Below are positions 11,707 through 24,464 of a stretch of DNA of 64,000 bases, in pieces. The stretch comes from Aquarana catesbeiana (Eukaryota > Chordata > Amphibia > Anura > Ranidae): positions 293,142,109 to 293,206,108 of the forward strand of contig NC_133325.1 in assembly GCF_042186555.1 (NCBI RefSeq), given 5' to 3'. A program made the translations under genes and the position numbers. Numbering within the stretch: position 1 is the first letter of the stretch; every line of letters begins with the position of its first letter. The notes beneath the pieces are model-generated. The model searched no databases, was not told the origin of the DNA, and was given only the letters and a program-made list of their open reading frames with translations.

Positions 11707-12284
11707 TAAAAAACCAAGTTAAAAAATTACAGTCTGATCAGCGGGAGATGCTCTATAAATTGGAGGAACAGGAAAATTAAAGCAGGAGGCAAAACTTGAG
11801 GATCAGGTCCATTCCAGAACAGAGAGGGGAGGATCTGCTCCTCAAGATGAAAGAAATATTTAACACTCTCCTGGGTAGAAGTCTAGAGGAACAGTTAAAA
11901 CTGGATCATGTCCACAGGATAAGAAAACCCCCAAGCGTAAGGGAGGAAGTACTCAGAGACATTATTGTAAGGTTTCATCAATAAGAGGACAAGGCAAAGA
12001 TTTGGAGTAAATTATGAGGTGCTCAACCTGTGAAGTACAACAATTGGGAAATCCAAATATTTTCGGATCTATCAGCCAGAACCCTATCAAGGAGACGACA
12101 ATTAAGACCTCTGTTGGATTCTTTGAGGGGGGCCAATTTAAAGTATAGCCGGGGCTATCCGTTAGCATTAAATGTGACAAAAGAGGGTAGAAATTTTAGA
12201 CTGAATCATATAGAGGACTTACAAGACTTCTGTTGAGATCTAAATATTACAGTACCAACTATCCTAGGCGGGGAGGCCCTTTAA
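11707..12284 (+). pseudogene. LINE ORF1 protein, C-terminal part
   Basis: This continues ORF1 after the piggyBac insert. It starts in the coiled coil (LKNQVKKLQSDQREMLYKLE), passes the conserved entry to the RNA-recognition-like domain (QNLRIRSIPE) and runs into the C-terminal domain (WEIQIFSDLSARTLSRRRQ, then GYPLALNVTKEGRNFRLNHI). Stops follow QEN, IVRFHQ and WSK, and the ending is QDFC with a further stop, so the frame is closed in several places. It would bind LINE RNA together with the N-terminal half. It ends about 390 bp before ORF2, across a G-rich spacer. Confidence 0.82.
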
Positions 12285-12670
12285 CTCAAAGAGTGGTTTG
12301 GGTGAGGGAGGGATAGGCTGTGGGGGGGTGGGGGAGGAGGAGGGGCGGTGGCGGGGGGGCGGGTGGGGAGGATGGAATGATATAGTGTTCTCTGCGCCCT
12401 CCCTCCCCCTCTCCTCATTTGAGTTGGGGAGGACCACCATGGCCCGCCGTGGGTGTTTAACCCCATTGCACGGGGGGACTAGGCGGAAATCGTGACAACC
12501 GGGACGCTGTTGCCCCGAGGTCAGGTATTGGCGGGGGGAAGACGGGGTGGAGGTGGTGGGGGTACCCATAGATTTTTTGCTTCTTTTCCTTTGTTCTTTT
12601 TTTTTCCAAGTAGCGGGTAAAGTAGAGGCGAATATGCTGGAAATAAGAGAGGCATTAAAAGTTTGGGTAG

Positions 12671-15600
12671 ATGGAAATTAAATTCTTGTCATATAATGTA
12701 AAAGGGTTAAATTCTCCCAGGAAAAGGCGCAAAGTGTTAAATGAGTTGCAGCTCTATGGGGTAGATATAATCTTTTTGCAGGAGACGCACCTGGTATTAG
12801 AGGAGGGCATCAAGCTTGACTCAAGAAATTACCCAAGTTGGATTTATTGTGATTCACCCATCAGACGGGCGAAGGGAGTGAGTATCGGATTCTCAAAATG
12901 GATTAAATACATATTGTTAGAAAGGAGGGTGGACCCAGAGGGCCGTTTTTTATTTTTAAAGGCAAAACTGGGGGAAAGGACCTACACATTGGCTAATGTT
13001 TACTGTCTGAACAGAGATCCGATTAAATATCTCTCCCAGACCCGGAATAGATTGATGGAATTCAGAGAGGGGGAAGTAATACTGGCAGGGGATTTTAATT
13101 TCTGTTTAGATCCAGCCTTGGATAGGTCATCTAGAACAAGAGAGGCAAGTAAAAATCTGCTATTGAGCCTTGGGAGAAAGTTGCATGAATGTCAATTGAT
13201 GGATGTATGGAGGGTACAACATCCAAAGGAGAGAGATTACTCTTTCTTCTCGCCAGTGCATGGGACCTATTCAAGGCTGGACTACATGATGGTGGATCAC
13301 AGTTTATTGGGCTCTATCGAGGAGTCGAAGATAGAGATTATGACACTGTCAGATCATGCCCCCGTCTCGATGAAGGGGACGTTAAAGGGGCTCCATAGGG
13401 TTCCTTTTACTTGGCGTTTAAATGAAAAACTTCTTGAGGATGATAAGATAGCGGAGAAAATCCAACAGGAAATAGATGCGTTTTTTCTAAATAATGATAC
13501 CGGAGAGACCCCGGGGGTGGTTATATGGGAGGCCTTCAAGGCATATATAAGGGGGGTTTAAATTTCCATTGGTGCGGGGGAGAAGAGAGAGAGAACTAAA
13601 AGGAAAGAAAGCCTCATTGCGAAAATCCACCAACTAGAACAGTTACATAAAGCCTCTATGGGAAATGATAGGCCCGTATTACAACAACTGATGATTAAAA
13701 GAGAAGAATTAAAGGATCTATTGGAAAAAGAGTCACATAAGATTATGAACAAGCATCTAAAAGAAAGCTACCAGAGGGGAAATAAGGAAGGAAAACAACT
13801 GGCAGCAATTGTAAGGAACAAAAAAGACGCAAATTTTATAGAGAAGATTAAAAATAAAAATGGCGAAATGAGGCACACATCCAAAGAGATAGGAGAAGAA
13901 TTTAGACAGTATTTTGCAGCCCTCTATTCGGTTGGGCAGAGGGAAAAATATGGTGGAAATAAGGAGGAGAAGGTGAGAGACTTTTTAAAAGGGGCGGGAC
14001 TTCCTAAATTGTCTGAAAATTATATAATGGAGCTAGAAAGACCGTTAACTGTAGAAGAGATAAGCTTGGCCCTGAAATCATCTTCCCTGGGTAAGAGTCC
14101 TGGGCCGGATGGTTTCACAACCAGCTTTTATAAAAAATTTAAAGACCCCTTGGTTCCAAGGCTCTGCCAGGTCTGGAATGGGCTAGGGAAGCAAGGTGAA
14201 ATGTGTAGGGATGCGTTAACAGCATCAGTGATGCTAATTCCTAAAGAGGGGAAAGACCGCACCCTTTGCTCTAGCTTCAGGCCGATCGCGCTCTTAAATG
14301 TGGACACTAAATTATATGCTAAGGTACTGGCGCTTAGGCTAAAGGAAAAAATGCCCCACCTGGTCCACCCGGACCAAGTGGGATTCATCCCAGGGAGAGA
14401 AGGTAGAGACAATGGGGTGCGGTCTCTTCTCATAATGGAGGCTATTAAATTAAATGGATCCCCAGGTCTACTTCTGTCGATAGATGCCGAGAAGGCATTC
14501 AACAGAGTAAACTGGGGATTCATTTTCAAAACGCTGGCAGCAATGGGTATAGGGCCTACAATGCTAAAATTGATTAAAATATTGTACAATCAACCAACAG
14601 CATTTGTGAAGGTCAATAATTTAGCCTCTGCACAGTTCACTATGGAAAACGGGACCAGACAAGGATGCCCGCTGTCTCCGCTTCTATTTGTCCTAACCTT
14701 AGAGCCCTTATTAGCTACAATCTGAAAAAAAACCCGGATATTAGCGGCTGCTTAGTGGGAAAGGAGGAGCATAAACTGGCTGCTTTTGCCGATGATGTTC
14801 TTTTTTATATCACTAAACCCAGAATTACGATCCCCAATCTGCTATCTATATTGAAGAAATTTAGCGAGTTGTCAAACTATAAAATTAACTTTGAGAAATC
14901 TGAAGCCTTAAAAATTAATATGGACAAACAGGAAGTCGCTAGACTTAGTGAGGTGTTCCACTTCCCTTGGAGGGAAAAAATTAAGTATCTGGGCGTACAG
15001 CTAGAAGGTTCCATTAGGAAGATATATCAGCTAAATTTTATTCCCTTTCTGGATGAAATCAGAGCAGAAATAAAAAGAATTTCACATCGCCCGGTCTCAT
15101 GGATAGGGCGAATCAACATAGTCAAAATGGTGCTAGCCCCTAAGGTGCTCTACAAAATGCAGATGCTCCCTATTCCTGTACCTCAAACCTATTTTAGAAC
15201 GTTAATAGATTTAATAAGTAGATACGTATGGAAGAATAAGAGACCCAGGATAGCGTACACAGTGATGAGTAGGGAAAAAGCACAGGGAGGGTTGGCTATC
15301 CCGGATTTTAGAAATTATCATAAAGCAATTGTATTCTCACGGGCACTAGAATGGGCAAAGGGAAGTATTAATAAAAGATGGGTTAATTTAGAAATGAGTT
15401 TAAGCAATGCAAGATTAAATGACATGATCTGGAATCCCCCTCACCACAGGAATTTAGGACCAGACACACATGTTATAACGCACCTCACATTTAAAACATG
15501 GGATCAGATTCACCACACTAGGAAGTGGGAGTATAACTCTCCCTTAATTTATTTAAAGGACAACACCTACTTTCCCCCGGGGATGGGGGAAATGGGAGGA

Positions 15601-16552
15601 AACTGGATTTTGAATAGGGAAGCACAATTAAAAGACATTATTAATAAAGGGAAAATTTACACATTCCAGGAATTATCAACACAAAGGAATTTAATGAAGG
15701 TAAATGGGTGGCAGTACGGCCAGCTCGTGCATTTTGTTAGAAGCTTACCTGGCTCCTTGAGAAACTGACTGACTGATTGAGAAACTATTCTGTAGGGATA
15801 TAGCAAAGAGGAATATTTCGGCAGTATACAAAATTCTGCTAAATAATGGAGGTGGGGTAGTACCGCCATTCATTAAAAAATGGGAAGAAAAACTGGGAGC
15901 AACATGCAAGAAAAGATTGGTGGGGAGCATCTTAGGGGCAACGCACGGTACAGCAATTGATACGAAAACAACGGAGATCAACTACAAGTGCCTGGCCAGG
16001 TGGTATATGACTCCTACTAAACTCAGCAAATTCATTCCCGATAGATCACCTAATTGCTGGAGAGGGTGTATGGCTCCGGGAACAATGGCGCATTTATGGT
16101 GGGAATGCCCAAAAATTAAAATATTCTGGCGGGAGGTGATTAAGTTGATCGAAGTGATAACGGGTAACGTTATCCAGTTTGACCCATGGGTCTGTTTGTT
16201 CCATGGGTCGGAGGGCTGTAATAGATGGTATAAAACCTCGCTAATCCCGGTGCTTCTTAATTCTGCAAAGAGCGTAATCCCAAAACAATGGCAGGAAGTG
16301 GAGGGGCCTGGGATTAGGGACTGGATTTCAAGAGTTAACGAAATTTACACTATAGAAAAATCTGAGGCAGTAGATCCCTCAGGGGCAGATGGGCCAGGTG
16401 GGAAGCCTTTAAAAGATCTGAGAGTTTTGCCGAAGCCATTTTACATTAACATAAGTATAGATATTCTCTTACTCACCAGGGTCATTATGAATGTGAACAG
16501 TCTGCGGGAAGGGGGGGGTTGGGGGGGAGGAAGGAGGGTAGGAGTGGGATAA
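12671..16552 (+). pseudogene. LINE ORF2: endonuclease and reverse transcriptase, broken
   Basis: ORF2 nicks target DNA and copies LINE RNA into it. The start at 12671 (MEIKFLSYNVKGLNSP) opens an APE-type endonuclease with the expected motifs: N in SYNVKG, QETHL, AGDFNF, then LSDHAPV. Reverse transcriptase motifs follow: SFRPIALLNVDTK, SIDAEKAFNRV, GTRQGCPLSPLLF and the catalytic AFADDVLFY (14782-14808). Near the C-terminus is a knuckle-like CWRGCMAPGTMAHLWWEC. Three lesions: an in-frame TAA at 13559-13561, a frameshift in the A-run near 14725, and a frameshift at a short CTGA expansion near 15765-15778. After each, the expected protein continues. A gypsy or CR1 identity is excluded by domain order. 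Confidence 0.93.
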
Positions 16553-16661
16553 TATTAGGGTTTATTACTGATTTGTATGATTTGTATACTTGGTAGAATG
16601 TTTTATCCCCTCGAAAGATGGGTGTTTCTGTACTTATAATAGGAAAAATTTAAATAAAGAA

Positions 16662-16692
16662 TTAAAAAAAAAATAATAATAATAAAATGCCC
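16662..16692 (+). repeat. LINE A-rich/(AAT)n tail and 3' target duplication
   Basis: AATTAAAAAAAAAATAATAATAAT-type tail directly followed by the second copy of AATAAAATGCCC. This marks the 3' end of target-primed reverse transcription. Confidence 0.85.
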
Positions 16693-17858
16693 AATGGCTT
16701 AGAGGTCAAAATTGATAAATTAATTTAGCTCCAGGGAAGGGTAACTTGGAAAAAATTGATCCATCACATCTTTACTTGTTTTACCAGTCCCCTTTAATTT
16801 AAGCCCAACATTGAGTGCAATGTAGCCATGCCCACTTTTTGCTCAAAATATCCCACCCAAATGTCCCTCTTTCTCATGTTCATCTCAAGTTGAGAGGCAG
16901 AATGTTAATACCCATCCCCCTTTTTTCTTTTTTTACACTTCTTTGTAATTTGTGCATTGGTTACTATATGCTTATAACACATTCCAAGCTGGATGCTATA
17001 GAAACTAGGCTTTTCTGCAGTAGGCCAAAAACTTTGCTAATTCTTACAATCTCTTTATTTAATAATACGTTGGAACCAACACAAAATTTTACACACAAAT
17101 TTTACAATTTGTTCATTAGTTGCAATACCATTTTCAAGGACTGTATTCTCATATATAACATGGAAATAATGAAAGTATTAAACTCTACAGAATTTTTCAT
17201 TTAGCACATTGAGCACAATAAAACAAACAATGCCCAGTAATTTTTTGTCCAAATTCTTACCCCAGCACTAGGAGTTTACAACTTTCAATTCTGCTGACTC
17301 CATCTTTCTTTGTGCTGCTTCCCTGAAACTCCAGTCTTCTTGGAAAAGAGTTAACAGTGGACAGTGCAGTCTTGATCCAGTCTGTTAGTTTGGAGAAGGT
17401 AGGGGAGGAGCAGGGAGGAGAAAGAGTGTGCCTTACCACCCTAGGTTACAGTAAAGTGTGCTCCTATTAATGCACACACAGACACAATTGTAGTCCCTCC
17501 ACACAAGTTTGGCTCTATAGGATGCTATAAGAGAAAGGAGCCACCCTGCAACTAGGTGGAACATAGGCAAGGATTAAAAGATAAATAAGCTAGCAAATTA
17601 TTAAATCAGCTGAAGAGCCTACAAATTAAGGGTTTAATATCACTTTAATCTACATTACTTTAAGCCCAACTTTAAGCCCAACTCAATTCAGAACTTTTCT
17701 GAGAGTGTGGGGAACGGTAAGAACCTTTGTCAGATTTTAATTGACATATATTTCCTTTGAGGAGATTTTTTCTTCATTTCCTATATGGGCAGAAACTAAC
17801 CATAATCTCTTTAGCAGGGATACAATTAACAGTAAAGCACTTTTTTAGTAGTTTAACA
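16693..17858. other. no gene seen
   Basis: AT-rich, apparently unique sequence. Short open frames on both strands show no recognisable protein family. Confidence 0.5.
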
Positions 17859-18022
17859 GACTAGGTCATGGGTCTTCAAACTATGGCCTTCCAGTTGTTC
17901 GGGAACTACAATTCCCATCATGCCTAGTCATGTCTGTGAATGTCAGAGTTTTACAATGCCTCATTGGATGTGTAGTTCTGCAACAGCTGGAGGGCTGTAG
18001 TTTGAAGATCCCTGGACTAGGT
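17859..18022. mobile_element. 148-bp hAT-type MITE with 8-bp duplication
   Basis: GACTAGGT is duplicated at 17859-17866 and 18015-18022 around a 148-bp near-palindrome (17867-18014). The ends are CATGGGTCTTCAAACTATGGCC and its near complement ending GTTTGAAGATCCCTG. An 8-bp duplication and CAGGG-like ends are typical of hAT. Confidence 0.88.
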
Positions 18023-18875
18023 AATGGAATGAATGGCCAGACAGGGAATAAATGTAACTCGAGGTTTACTACAAGTGCAATGTTAGTGGAAATATTCCAA
18101 CACAGGTTTAGGATGGCATAGCACATGGATAGACAGCAGAGTATTAAAAAACAGATTAAGGCTCCACAGCGGGAGCATGGACCTGAGATGGGTGATCATT
18201 GGGCTGTCTAATATTGTCAGGATCCATGGCTTCTCCTAGTAGTCTTGGAGATGAAACCATCAGTAGCAGAGATGTTTATGGCTCATAAACTTGGACAGAT
18301 TCTTCAAAAACCCTCCTTTGGGTCTCACTAGGTTTGAGAAGTTTACAATTTAGGCATCTTGGTCTTTCTTGGGTTTCTTTTCTCTGGATGTTATAGAATG
18401 GCATTACTGGAATGGGCTGTTGTAAGAGAACTCCAGGGATTTGTTGTACTATTACTCAGTCCCTGGGGTGAAGGTCCTGAATCCAGGAAAGTCAGAGTGT
18501 GGTTAAGTTCTTCTCTGGGTACTGTTACTTTCCACAGTGACTTGTGGATGGTATGTGGTAGGGTAAAGGGATGGAGTCAAAAGAGGGTTTCCAGCATTGT
18601 AGTTGTTATAGTTGCATGTACTGCCTCTACATAAAAATTACACTTAGCACTCATAGAAATGACCTTCCCCCACCAAAAGGAGAAAAAACTTTTGGGTAAT
18701 GCCATGTTTTAAATGGCAGACCTGTAAGTAAATGCCCCAACAAGTGAACATTTAAAGCAATTTAATGGGTTTTTCTGAAACAGAATGCAGAAACTAAATG
18801 TGGGTATTAAGAAGGCTTAAGGTTTTACTGGCTCCTCTTGTGTTTCTGCAGCTTTACAGGATTTAAAACATATAT
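18023..18875. other. no gene seen
   Basis: Unassigned sequence. The 91-residue open frame near 18359 has no recognisable motif. Confidence 0.45.
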
Positions 18876-18879
18876 ATAA

Positions 18880-20167
18880 TGTAGCAATAACTCACGGTGG
18901 AGCTGCTGGTTTAAGCGGCATGTCCTCTTTGCTCTACACACTTCTTAAATTGTTCACTCCCCTTGACACAACTGTAGTGCAGTGTTGAAACAATATGAGC
19001 ATTAACTTTAACCCACAATATACACTTACAATTAGGGTTACCTCTACCTGGGTGCTGGTAGCTCCACCTGTAGGAGAAATGACAACACTGCACAAAAACT
19101 TCAATAATGACCAAAAATAACTTCTTTCTTTGAATAAGTAATATATTTACATAAAGAGTTATTTCAAAGAATATGCTATCACACCAACATAGTGTGATAG
19201 TATAAGAAATGATTATGACAATCAATAACAATCACAGAAATGTATATGTATATATATTGGTATGAATCTATACCCGGGAGCTCCCCCTGCTCTAGACCTT
19301 AAAGTCACTATACTAAAATGCAGGGCCCTGCAATGAAAAGGTAGTCCTGACATCTTCAGTCTTCGCTAGCTTTTATAATTGTAATCCGCAAAGAAGTTCC
19401 TCCTGGGTGTTGCACAGGGTAGTATAACACAATAAAACAATTGTAATCCAATAGAGTGACTAGGTGTCTTTATATGAAGAAACAAACATCGAACATCCGC
19501 TCTTGAACACTGAAGTCTATTCGGACGTAATACTCTCCGACTTAACTTGTTCCGTGGGACTATCAGTCCCAGCAACACTCTGTACAGTTCTAAAGATGTG
19601 TGTGTAATACTCAAATAAACTTCTGGGTGTCAGCCCTCTCACCACACAGAATCCAAGCAGGTGGATGTCTCCGGTTCAGCAGTTCTCAGTTCCGTATGGA
19701 GGCACCACCACGCCGTCACACTGTTCCGTTCACAAACGACCAGGAGTCCTCAGTTATCTCCCCACGGGTCTTCCGGAACAATCACATCTCTTGTCCAGCT
19801 CACTGCGATGCAATGACAGGATACTACAGCTGCTCTGCTCCTTCGCCAGGTAGGCCGCAACCCTGTGGGACACACACACCCACAGAGTTCTGTTGGCAGG
19901 CCATGCGTCCCAGGCACAAGAGAGCTAAAATGACCGCTGCTTACCCTTTTATATCCCCCCACAATGCAGTTCAGCTCTGACTTGTCCAGGAGCATTGTGG
20001 GTGGGTCATAGCTGCAGTTCCAAAGTAAACAATGAATCACTTCTGTGTCACTTAATTCTGAGACGTAAACTTATTGTACTTTATCAATTGTCCACAAGAT
20101 GGCACTAACACAACTATTGTACTGAATATTACACAAAGAGCTAGAAACAACAGTTGTCAGCGCTACA
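18880..20167 (-). repeat. Gypsy 3' LTR
   Basis: Begins TGTAGCAATAACTCACGG and ends GTCAGCGCTACA. It matches the other LTR along its whole length; one visible difference is an extra GGGCCCTG-like segment near 19322. In the element's orientation a TATA box (TATAAAAG on minus) lies at 19946-19953. Confidence 0.95.
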
Positions 20168-20185
20168 TACTCCCCCTGCTCTAAA
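20168..20185 (-). promoter_or_regulatory. polypurine tract beside 3' LTR
   Basis: Read on minus, TTTAGAGCAGGGGGAGTA abuts the 3' LTR. Purine tracts of this kind prime plus-strand DNA synthesis in LTR elements. Confidence 0.8.
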
Positions 20186-22319
20186 TCTTTGGTCCCCAAA
20201 GATATGTAGTACCTTGTTTCTGCTACACATCTTAGCCTCTAGACGAGAACACAGGACCGACAGGGGAGCCTCCCACCAATTCTCAGGTGTTGGAAAGCTA
20301 CTCTGTGTACCCACAACTGTCACTTTAGTATCGGATACAGGCGTGCCAAGGGGTGAAGCAGTGTTCTCATTGTCCAGACTGACTGAGGAGGAACTAGGCT
20401 CATCAATGTTCCTTTTGCTGGTAATCTTGGTTGTTTCAGAACACTCACCCAATGTATCGTATGTTAGTCTCTTGGGTGGGCGAATGTTCCTCTTTTCCCT
20501 TTGTTTTTTTGGTGTGTCCCCTATTTCTGGCTGAACACCACTTTCTTCCACTTCAGTGGGAGATAAACACTCTTCAGCTCTTCCAGACAATGGCACAAAC
20601 TCTGGAGCTTCTGGCCTGAGGGCCTCACTACTCAGCTGTTAGTGATGAAACACTAGCTTCAGTTTTGGGTATATTAGATGACCACAACCAGCTAATGTCC
20701 ATCTCTCCTTCCTCATTGTCTTCAGTTGTTGAAGTCCCAGACTGGGACCTAGTTATAGGCCGTTGTGCAACTTCTGATGTGGATAATAATTCCTCTTTGG
20801 GTATTATCCTCACTGCGTCAGTAAGGGGCAAAAGGTGATTCCGATGCCAAGTTTTAGTTGGTCCAGCACTTCCTTCTGGCCTGATTTCAAATACTGGGAG
20901 CCCTGGGAGCTGTTTACACACAACGTATGGCTGTGATCTCCATCTATTTGCCAACTTGTGTTTGCCAGGAATACCCAGATTCCTTAATAAGACTCGGTCA
21001 CCTGGTTGAAGATCTTGGACCCTTACTCTAAGATCAAAGTTTCTCTTATTCCTGTTCTCCCAGTTTTCTTACATGGTCCGGGCCTTCTCATAAGCAACCT
21101 TCAGACTCTTTCTCAGCCTATTTGCATATCCTCGATGGGAAGCTTCTGATGTGTGATCCAGAGAAGTTCCAAAAGCCAGGTCCACTGGTAACCTAGCCTC
21201 ATGCCCAAACATCAGCCGATAAGGTGAATATCCTGTGACATCACTCTTGGTGCTGTTGTATGCATGTACTAAAGCGGCAATATGCTTACTCCAGTTGGGC
21301 TTTTGCTTGGAGGTTAATGTCCCCAACATATTAAGAAGAGTTTTATTAAACCTCTCCGGCTGAGGGTCTCCTTGTGGATGATAGGGTGTAGTTCTGGATT
21401 TTTTTATCCCCAGTAGATCCAGCAACCTCCTGATGAGTGTACTCTCAAAGTCCCTCCCCTGGTCTGAGTGGATCCTCTGTGGTAAGCTGTAATGGATGAA
21501 GAATTTCTCCACTAATGTCTTTGCCACTGTGACTGCCTTCTGATCTTTCGTGGAGAAAGCTTGAGCATATCTGGCAAAATGGTCTGTGACTACCAGAATA
21601 TTTCCTTGCCCACTCAAGTCAGATTCTAAACACAGGAAGTCTATGCAAACCAGATCCATGGGGCCTTGGCTTGATAAATGTCCCATTGGGGCTGCCCGTT
21701 GTGGCAGAGTCTTTCTCTGGATACACCTATGGCAGGAGTGACAGTAACTCTCCACTTCTTTCCTCATGTAAGGCCAGTAGAATCTATCTCTTATCAATTG
21801 AAGAGTTCTTTCTGACCCCAAATGTCCATAACAATCATGTAGAGCGATTAACACTGTCTCTCTGTGCTTCTCTGGTAGCAACAGTTGCCACTTCTCCTCC
21901 GGATCTTCAGAGGGGCCCCTTTGGTAGACCACCCCTTGCAACAACTGCAACCGATCCCACTCTTTGTGTAACAACAGAGCTTCTTTTCGGGCGCTTTTCA
22001 AAAGTAGGTCAGGGTGTTTACCCTCCAGAGCTTCCAATACCAGGCTGCAGAGTGTATCCTCTTGTTGATCTTTCGTAAGATCTTTCCTTGATAATTTAGG
22101 TAAACCCTCTGCAGCAATCTGGGAGACATTGCAGTAATACCTGGGTACTCCTGCCGTAGTCACTCCAATTTCTTCAGCTCTGGCTCCACCTTTCTCCTGC
22201 TTAACGGTTCCTTCACAAAGGGCTCTTACCCCATCTGGGGCAAGTTGAGTCCAATCCTCTTGGGAGCTCAGGGGACTGTGGGGTCTTCTTGACAGCGCAT
22301 CTGCATCTCTGTTGCCCAC
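20168..22319 (-). pseudogene. Gypsy integrase and pol C-terminal region
   Basis: Integrase inserts the DNA copy into the host chromosome. From 22319 down, the frame shows an HHCC zinc region (H at YGHLGS, then SCHRCIQRK), followed by the DDE core: D in DLVCIDFLC, D in RIHSDQGRDFE and E in GDPQPERFNK, then the GYSPYRLMFG segment near the end of the core. A stop at 21066-21068 interrupts it, and the same frame then continues (GDRVLLRNLG, LANRWRSQPYVV) to another stop near 20628. A frameshifted tail (RNIRPPKRLTYDTLGE) runs on towards the 3' LTR. Besides the stop and frameshift all catalytic residues are present. Confidence 0.9.
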
Positions 22320-22904
22320 TCCCGGTCTGTATTTCAGGCTGAAGGAGAATGTTGAGAGAGCAGCCTATGGCCTGTGGCGTCCAATTTTGCAGTGGTGAAT
22401 AAGTATGTGAGGGGGTTGTTATCTGTTTTCACTACAAATTCGGCACCATAAAGATAATCCACTTTAAAGCAAGAAACTCAAGTTTATGAGTTGGTTAGTT
22501 CTTCTCAGCAGGAGACAAGCTTCGACTCACATAAGCAACAGGCCTTAATTGTCCATTGTGATCCTGATAGAGCACTCCGCCCAGCCCATCTCGGCTGGCA
22601 TCCACGTGCAGTTCATAGGGCTTGATAGGATCCGCATAAGCTAACACTGGAGCAGTTGTAAGACTCTTCTTCAATAGACTGAATGTCTCCTCACATTCTT
22701 GAGTCCACTGATCCGGAATAGATTCCTTTTCCGGGGCCCTTCTTTTTGTCTCCCAGGTTTCTCCGAATCCACATCAGCCTCTTCCTGATTCTTTAGTAGT
22801 TCTGTGAGTGGGTGAGCTATTTTTGCGAACCCCTCCACAAACCTCCGGTAGTAGAAGCAGAATCCTAGGAAGGACCTGAGCTCAGTTACATTGGCCTTGG
22901 CCAA
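22320..22904 (-). pseudogene. Gypsy RNase H region, degraded
   Basis: RNase H removes template RNA during reverse transcription. The connection segment ELRSFLGFCFYYRRFVEGF is clear near 22890. Further on, in shifted frames, are a tether-like LLKKSLTTAPVLAYADP and the RNase H signature ELHVDASRDGLGGVLYQ (around 22620-22560) with SRSLSPAEKN. At least two frameshifts and several stops lie between these blocks and the integrase start at 22319, making this the most decayed part of pol. Confidence 0.8.
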
Positions 22905-23272
22905 GAGGTAACAGCTTCCAATTTCTCAGGATCAGTTGCTATCCCTTCTTCAGACACAATGTGCTCCAGATAGTTCACTGAACATTGGTAGAATTGACAC
23001 TTCTCCATTGAAAGTTTCAAATCCACTTCATGTAACCTCTTTAGAACTTTTTCTAGTCGCTCTTCATGCTCTTCAATAGTTCGGCCAAACACAATGATAT
23101 CGTCTAAGTATACTAAGAGCTCAATCAAATTCATGTCGCCTACTGTCTTCTCCATGAGCCGCTGGAAAGTTGCTGGGGCCCCAGACAGACCTTGTGGCAT
23201 CTGGTAGAATTCATAGAACCCCACGGGGGTGATAAAAGCAGTCTTCTCCTTATCCTCAGGACTCATGGGGAT
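22886..23272 (-). pseudogene. Gypsy reverse transcriptase, C-terminal half
   Basis: This half of the RT carries the catalytic YLDD box (LLVYLDDIIVFG) and the preceding palm motif GFYEFYQMPQGLSGAPATF. It starts at the hAT insertion point: SPEDKEKTAFITP follows directly on the YYQIPI that ends the other half at 38964, so the two pieces are one gene cut by the hAT element. In the intact family this enzyme copies the element RNA to DNA in virus-like particles. The frame is open through this half, and a frameshift separates it from RNase H at about 22900. Confidence 0.92.
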
Positions 23273-24289
23273 TAGGGATGAGCCGAACACCCCCCCCCGG
23301 TTCGGTTCGCACCAGAACCTGCGAACGGACCGAAAATTTGCACGAACGTTAGAACCCTATTGACGTCTATGGGACTCAAATGTTCGAAATCAAAAGTGCT
23401 CATTTTAAAGGCTAATTTGCATGGTATTGTCCTAAAAAGGGTTTGGGGACCCGGGTCCTACCCCAGGGGACTTGTATCGATGCAAAAAAAACTTTTAAAA
23501 ACGGCCGTTTTTTCGGGAGCAGTAATTTTAATGATGCTTAAAGTTAAAAAAAAGTGAAATATTCCTTTAAATATTGTACCTGGGGTGTGTCTATAGTATG
23601 CCTGTAAAGTGGCACGTGTTTCCCGTGTTTAGAACAGTCCCTGCACAAAATGTCATTTTTAAAGGAAAAAATCTCGTTTAAAACTGCTTGCGGGTTTAAT
23701 GTAATGTCGGGTCCTGGCAATATGGATGAAAATCAGTGAGACAAACGGCATGGGTACCCCCCAGACCATTACCAGGCCCTTTGGGTCTTGTATGGATATT
23801 AAGGGGAACCCCGCACCCAAATTAAAATAAGGAAAGGTGTGGGGCCACCAGGCCCTATATACTCTGAACAGCAGTATACAGGAGGTGCAAACAAGACAGG
23901 GACTGTAGGTTTGTTGTTAAGTAGAATCTGTTTGTAATTTTTAACGGGTACATTTTTAACGTGTTTAGCTCCAGCCAAAAAATCTTTTTTAAGCTTTTTG
24001 GAAAACATAGGGAAGGGTTATCACCCCTGTGACATTTGTTTTGCTGTCTTTCCTCCTCTTCAGAAGATTTCACCTCACTTTTTGTCCCAATGACAAATGT
24101 TTTTTGAAAATTTGGGGTTTTTTGTGGAACAAGGATTGGAAAGCATCAGTGGAAAGGAGAAATGTTTTTCCCATATTAACTCTTACAGGAGAGAATTTCC
24201 TTTCCTAGGGGTAGATTTCATCTCACTTCCTCTTGTCTCCTTCCGTTTGCAAGTAGGAGTCGTTTGTAAGTTAGATGTTTGAAAGTAGA

Positions 24290-24464
24290 GGCCTGCCCTA
24301 TATACTCAGCAGAAATTTGGGCCTTAGGTGTTGTTGTGGCCACAACACTGTAAGCCCTCACAGGGCACTGCTGTGAAATATTAGATCAAGAATTGTAATT
24401 ACATGCCCCTGTTGAACAAGGGCAGAAAAATTGGGCCTTTGGTGGTGGTGGTGCCACAACACTG
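24290..24464 (+). repeat. 142-bp array, left fragment
   Basis: Contains two partial units marked by CCACAACACTG (24340 and 24454). The array is cut by the Harbinger right after CCACAACACTG and resumes at 31658. Confidence 0.85.

Larger units (their letters stand above)
6591..11709 (-). mobile_element. piggyBac element inserted in LINE ORF1
   Basis: The right end is CCACCTGACATCCG (read on the minus strand) abutting TTAA at 11706-11709, immediately after which the LINE reading frame resumes. The element contains a minus-strand piggyBac transposase, three tandem arrays and strong subterminal hairpins. A matching left terminus with TTAA is not visible near 6590. Because LINE coding is also missing there, the simplest reading is that a deletion removed the left piggyBac end with a little of ORF1. 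The left boundary is therefore approximate. Confidence 0.7.
5957..16692 (+). mobile_element. L1-like LINE, apparently full length, split by piggyBac
   Basis: The direct repeat AATAAAATGCCC occurs at 5957-5968 and again at 16681-16692, directly after an A-rich tail with (AAT)n. This 12-bp duplication brackets a 5' leader, ORF1, a G-rich spacer (12300-12370), ORF2 with endonuclease, reverse transcriptase and a C-terminal CCHC knuckle, a G-rich 3' stretch (16509-16550) and the tail. Without the piggyBac insert the element is roughly 5.6 kb, normal for a full-length L1. The order of parts and the protein motifs place it in the L1/Tx1 group; I favour L1. Confidence 0.88.

Noticed and set aside
18359..18634. 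91-residue open frame as a host exon
   Set aside because: No splice context, no domain and no codon pattern that stands out.
20141..20596. Separate accessory or envelope gene beside the 3' LTR
   Set aside because: Frame and content (RPPKRLTYDTLGE) fit a frameshifted end of pol; there is no signal peptide or transmembrane segment.
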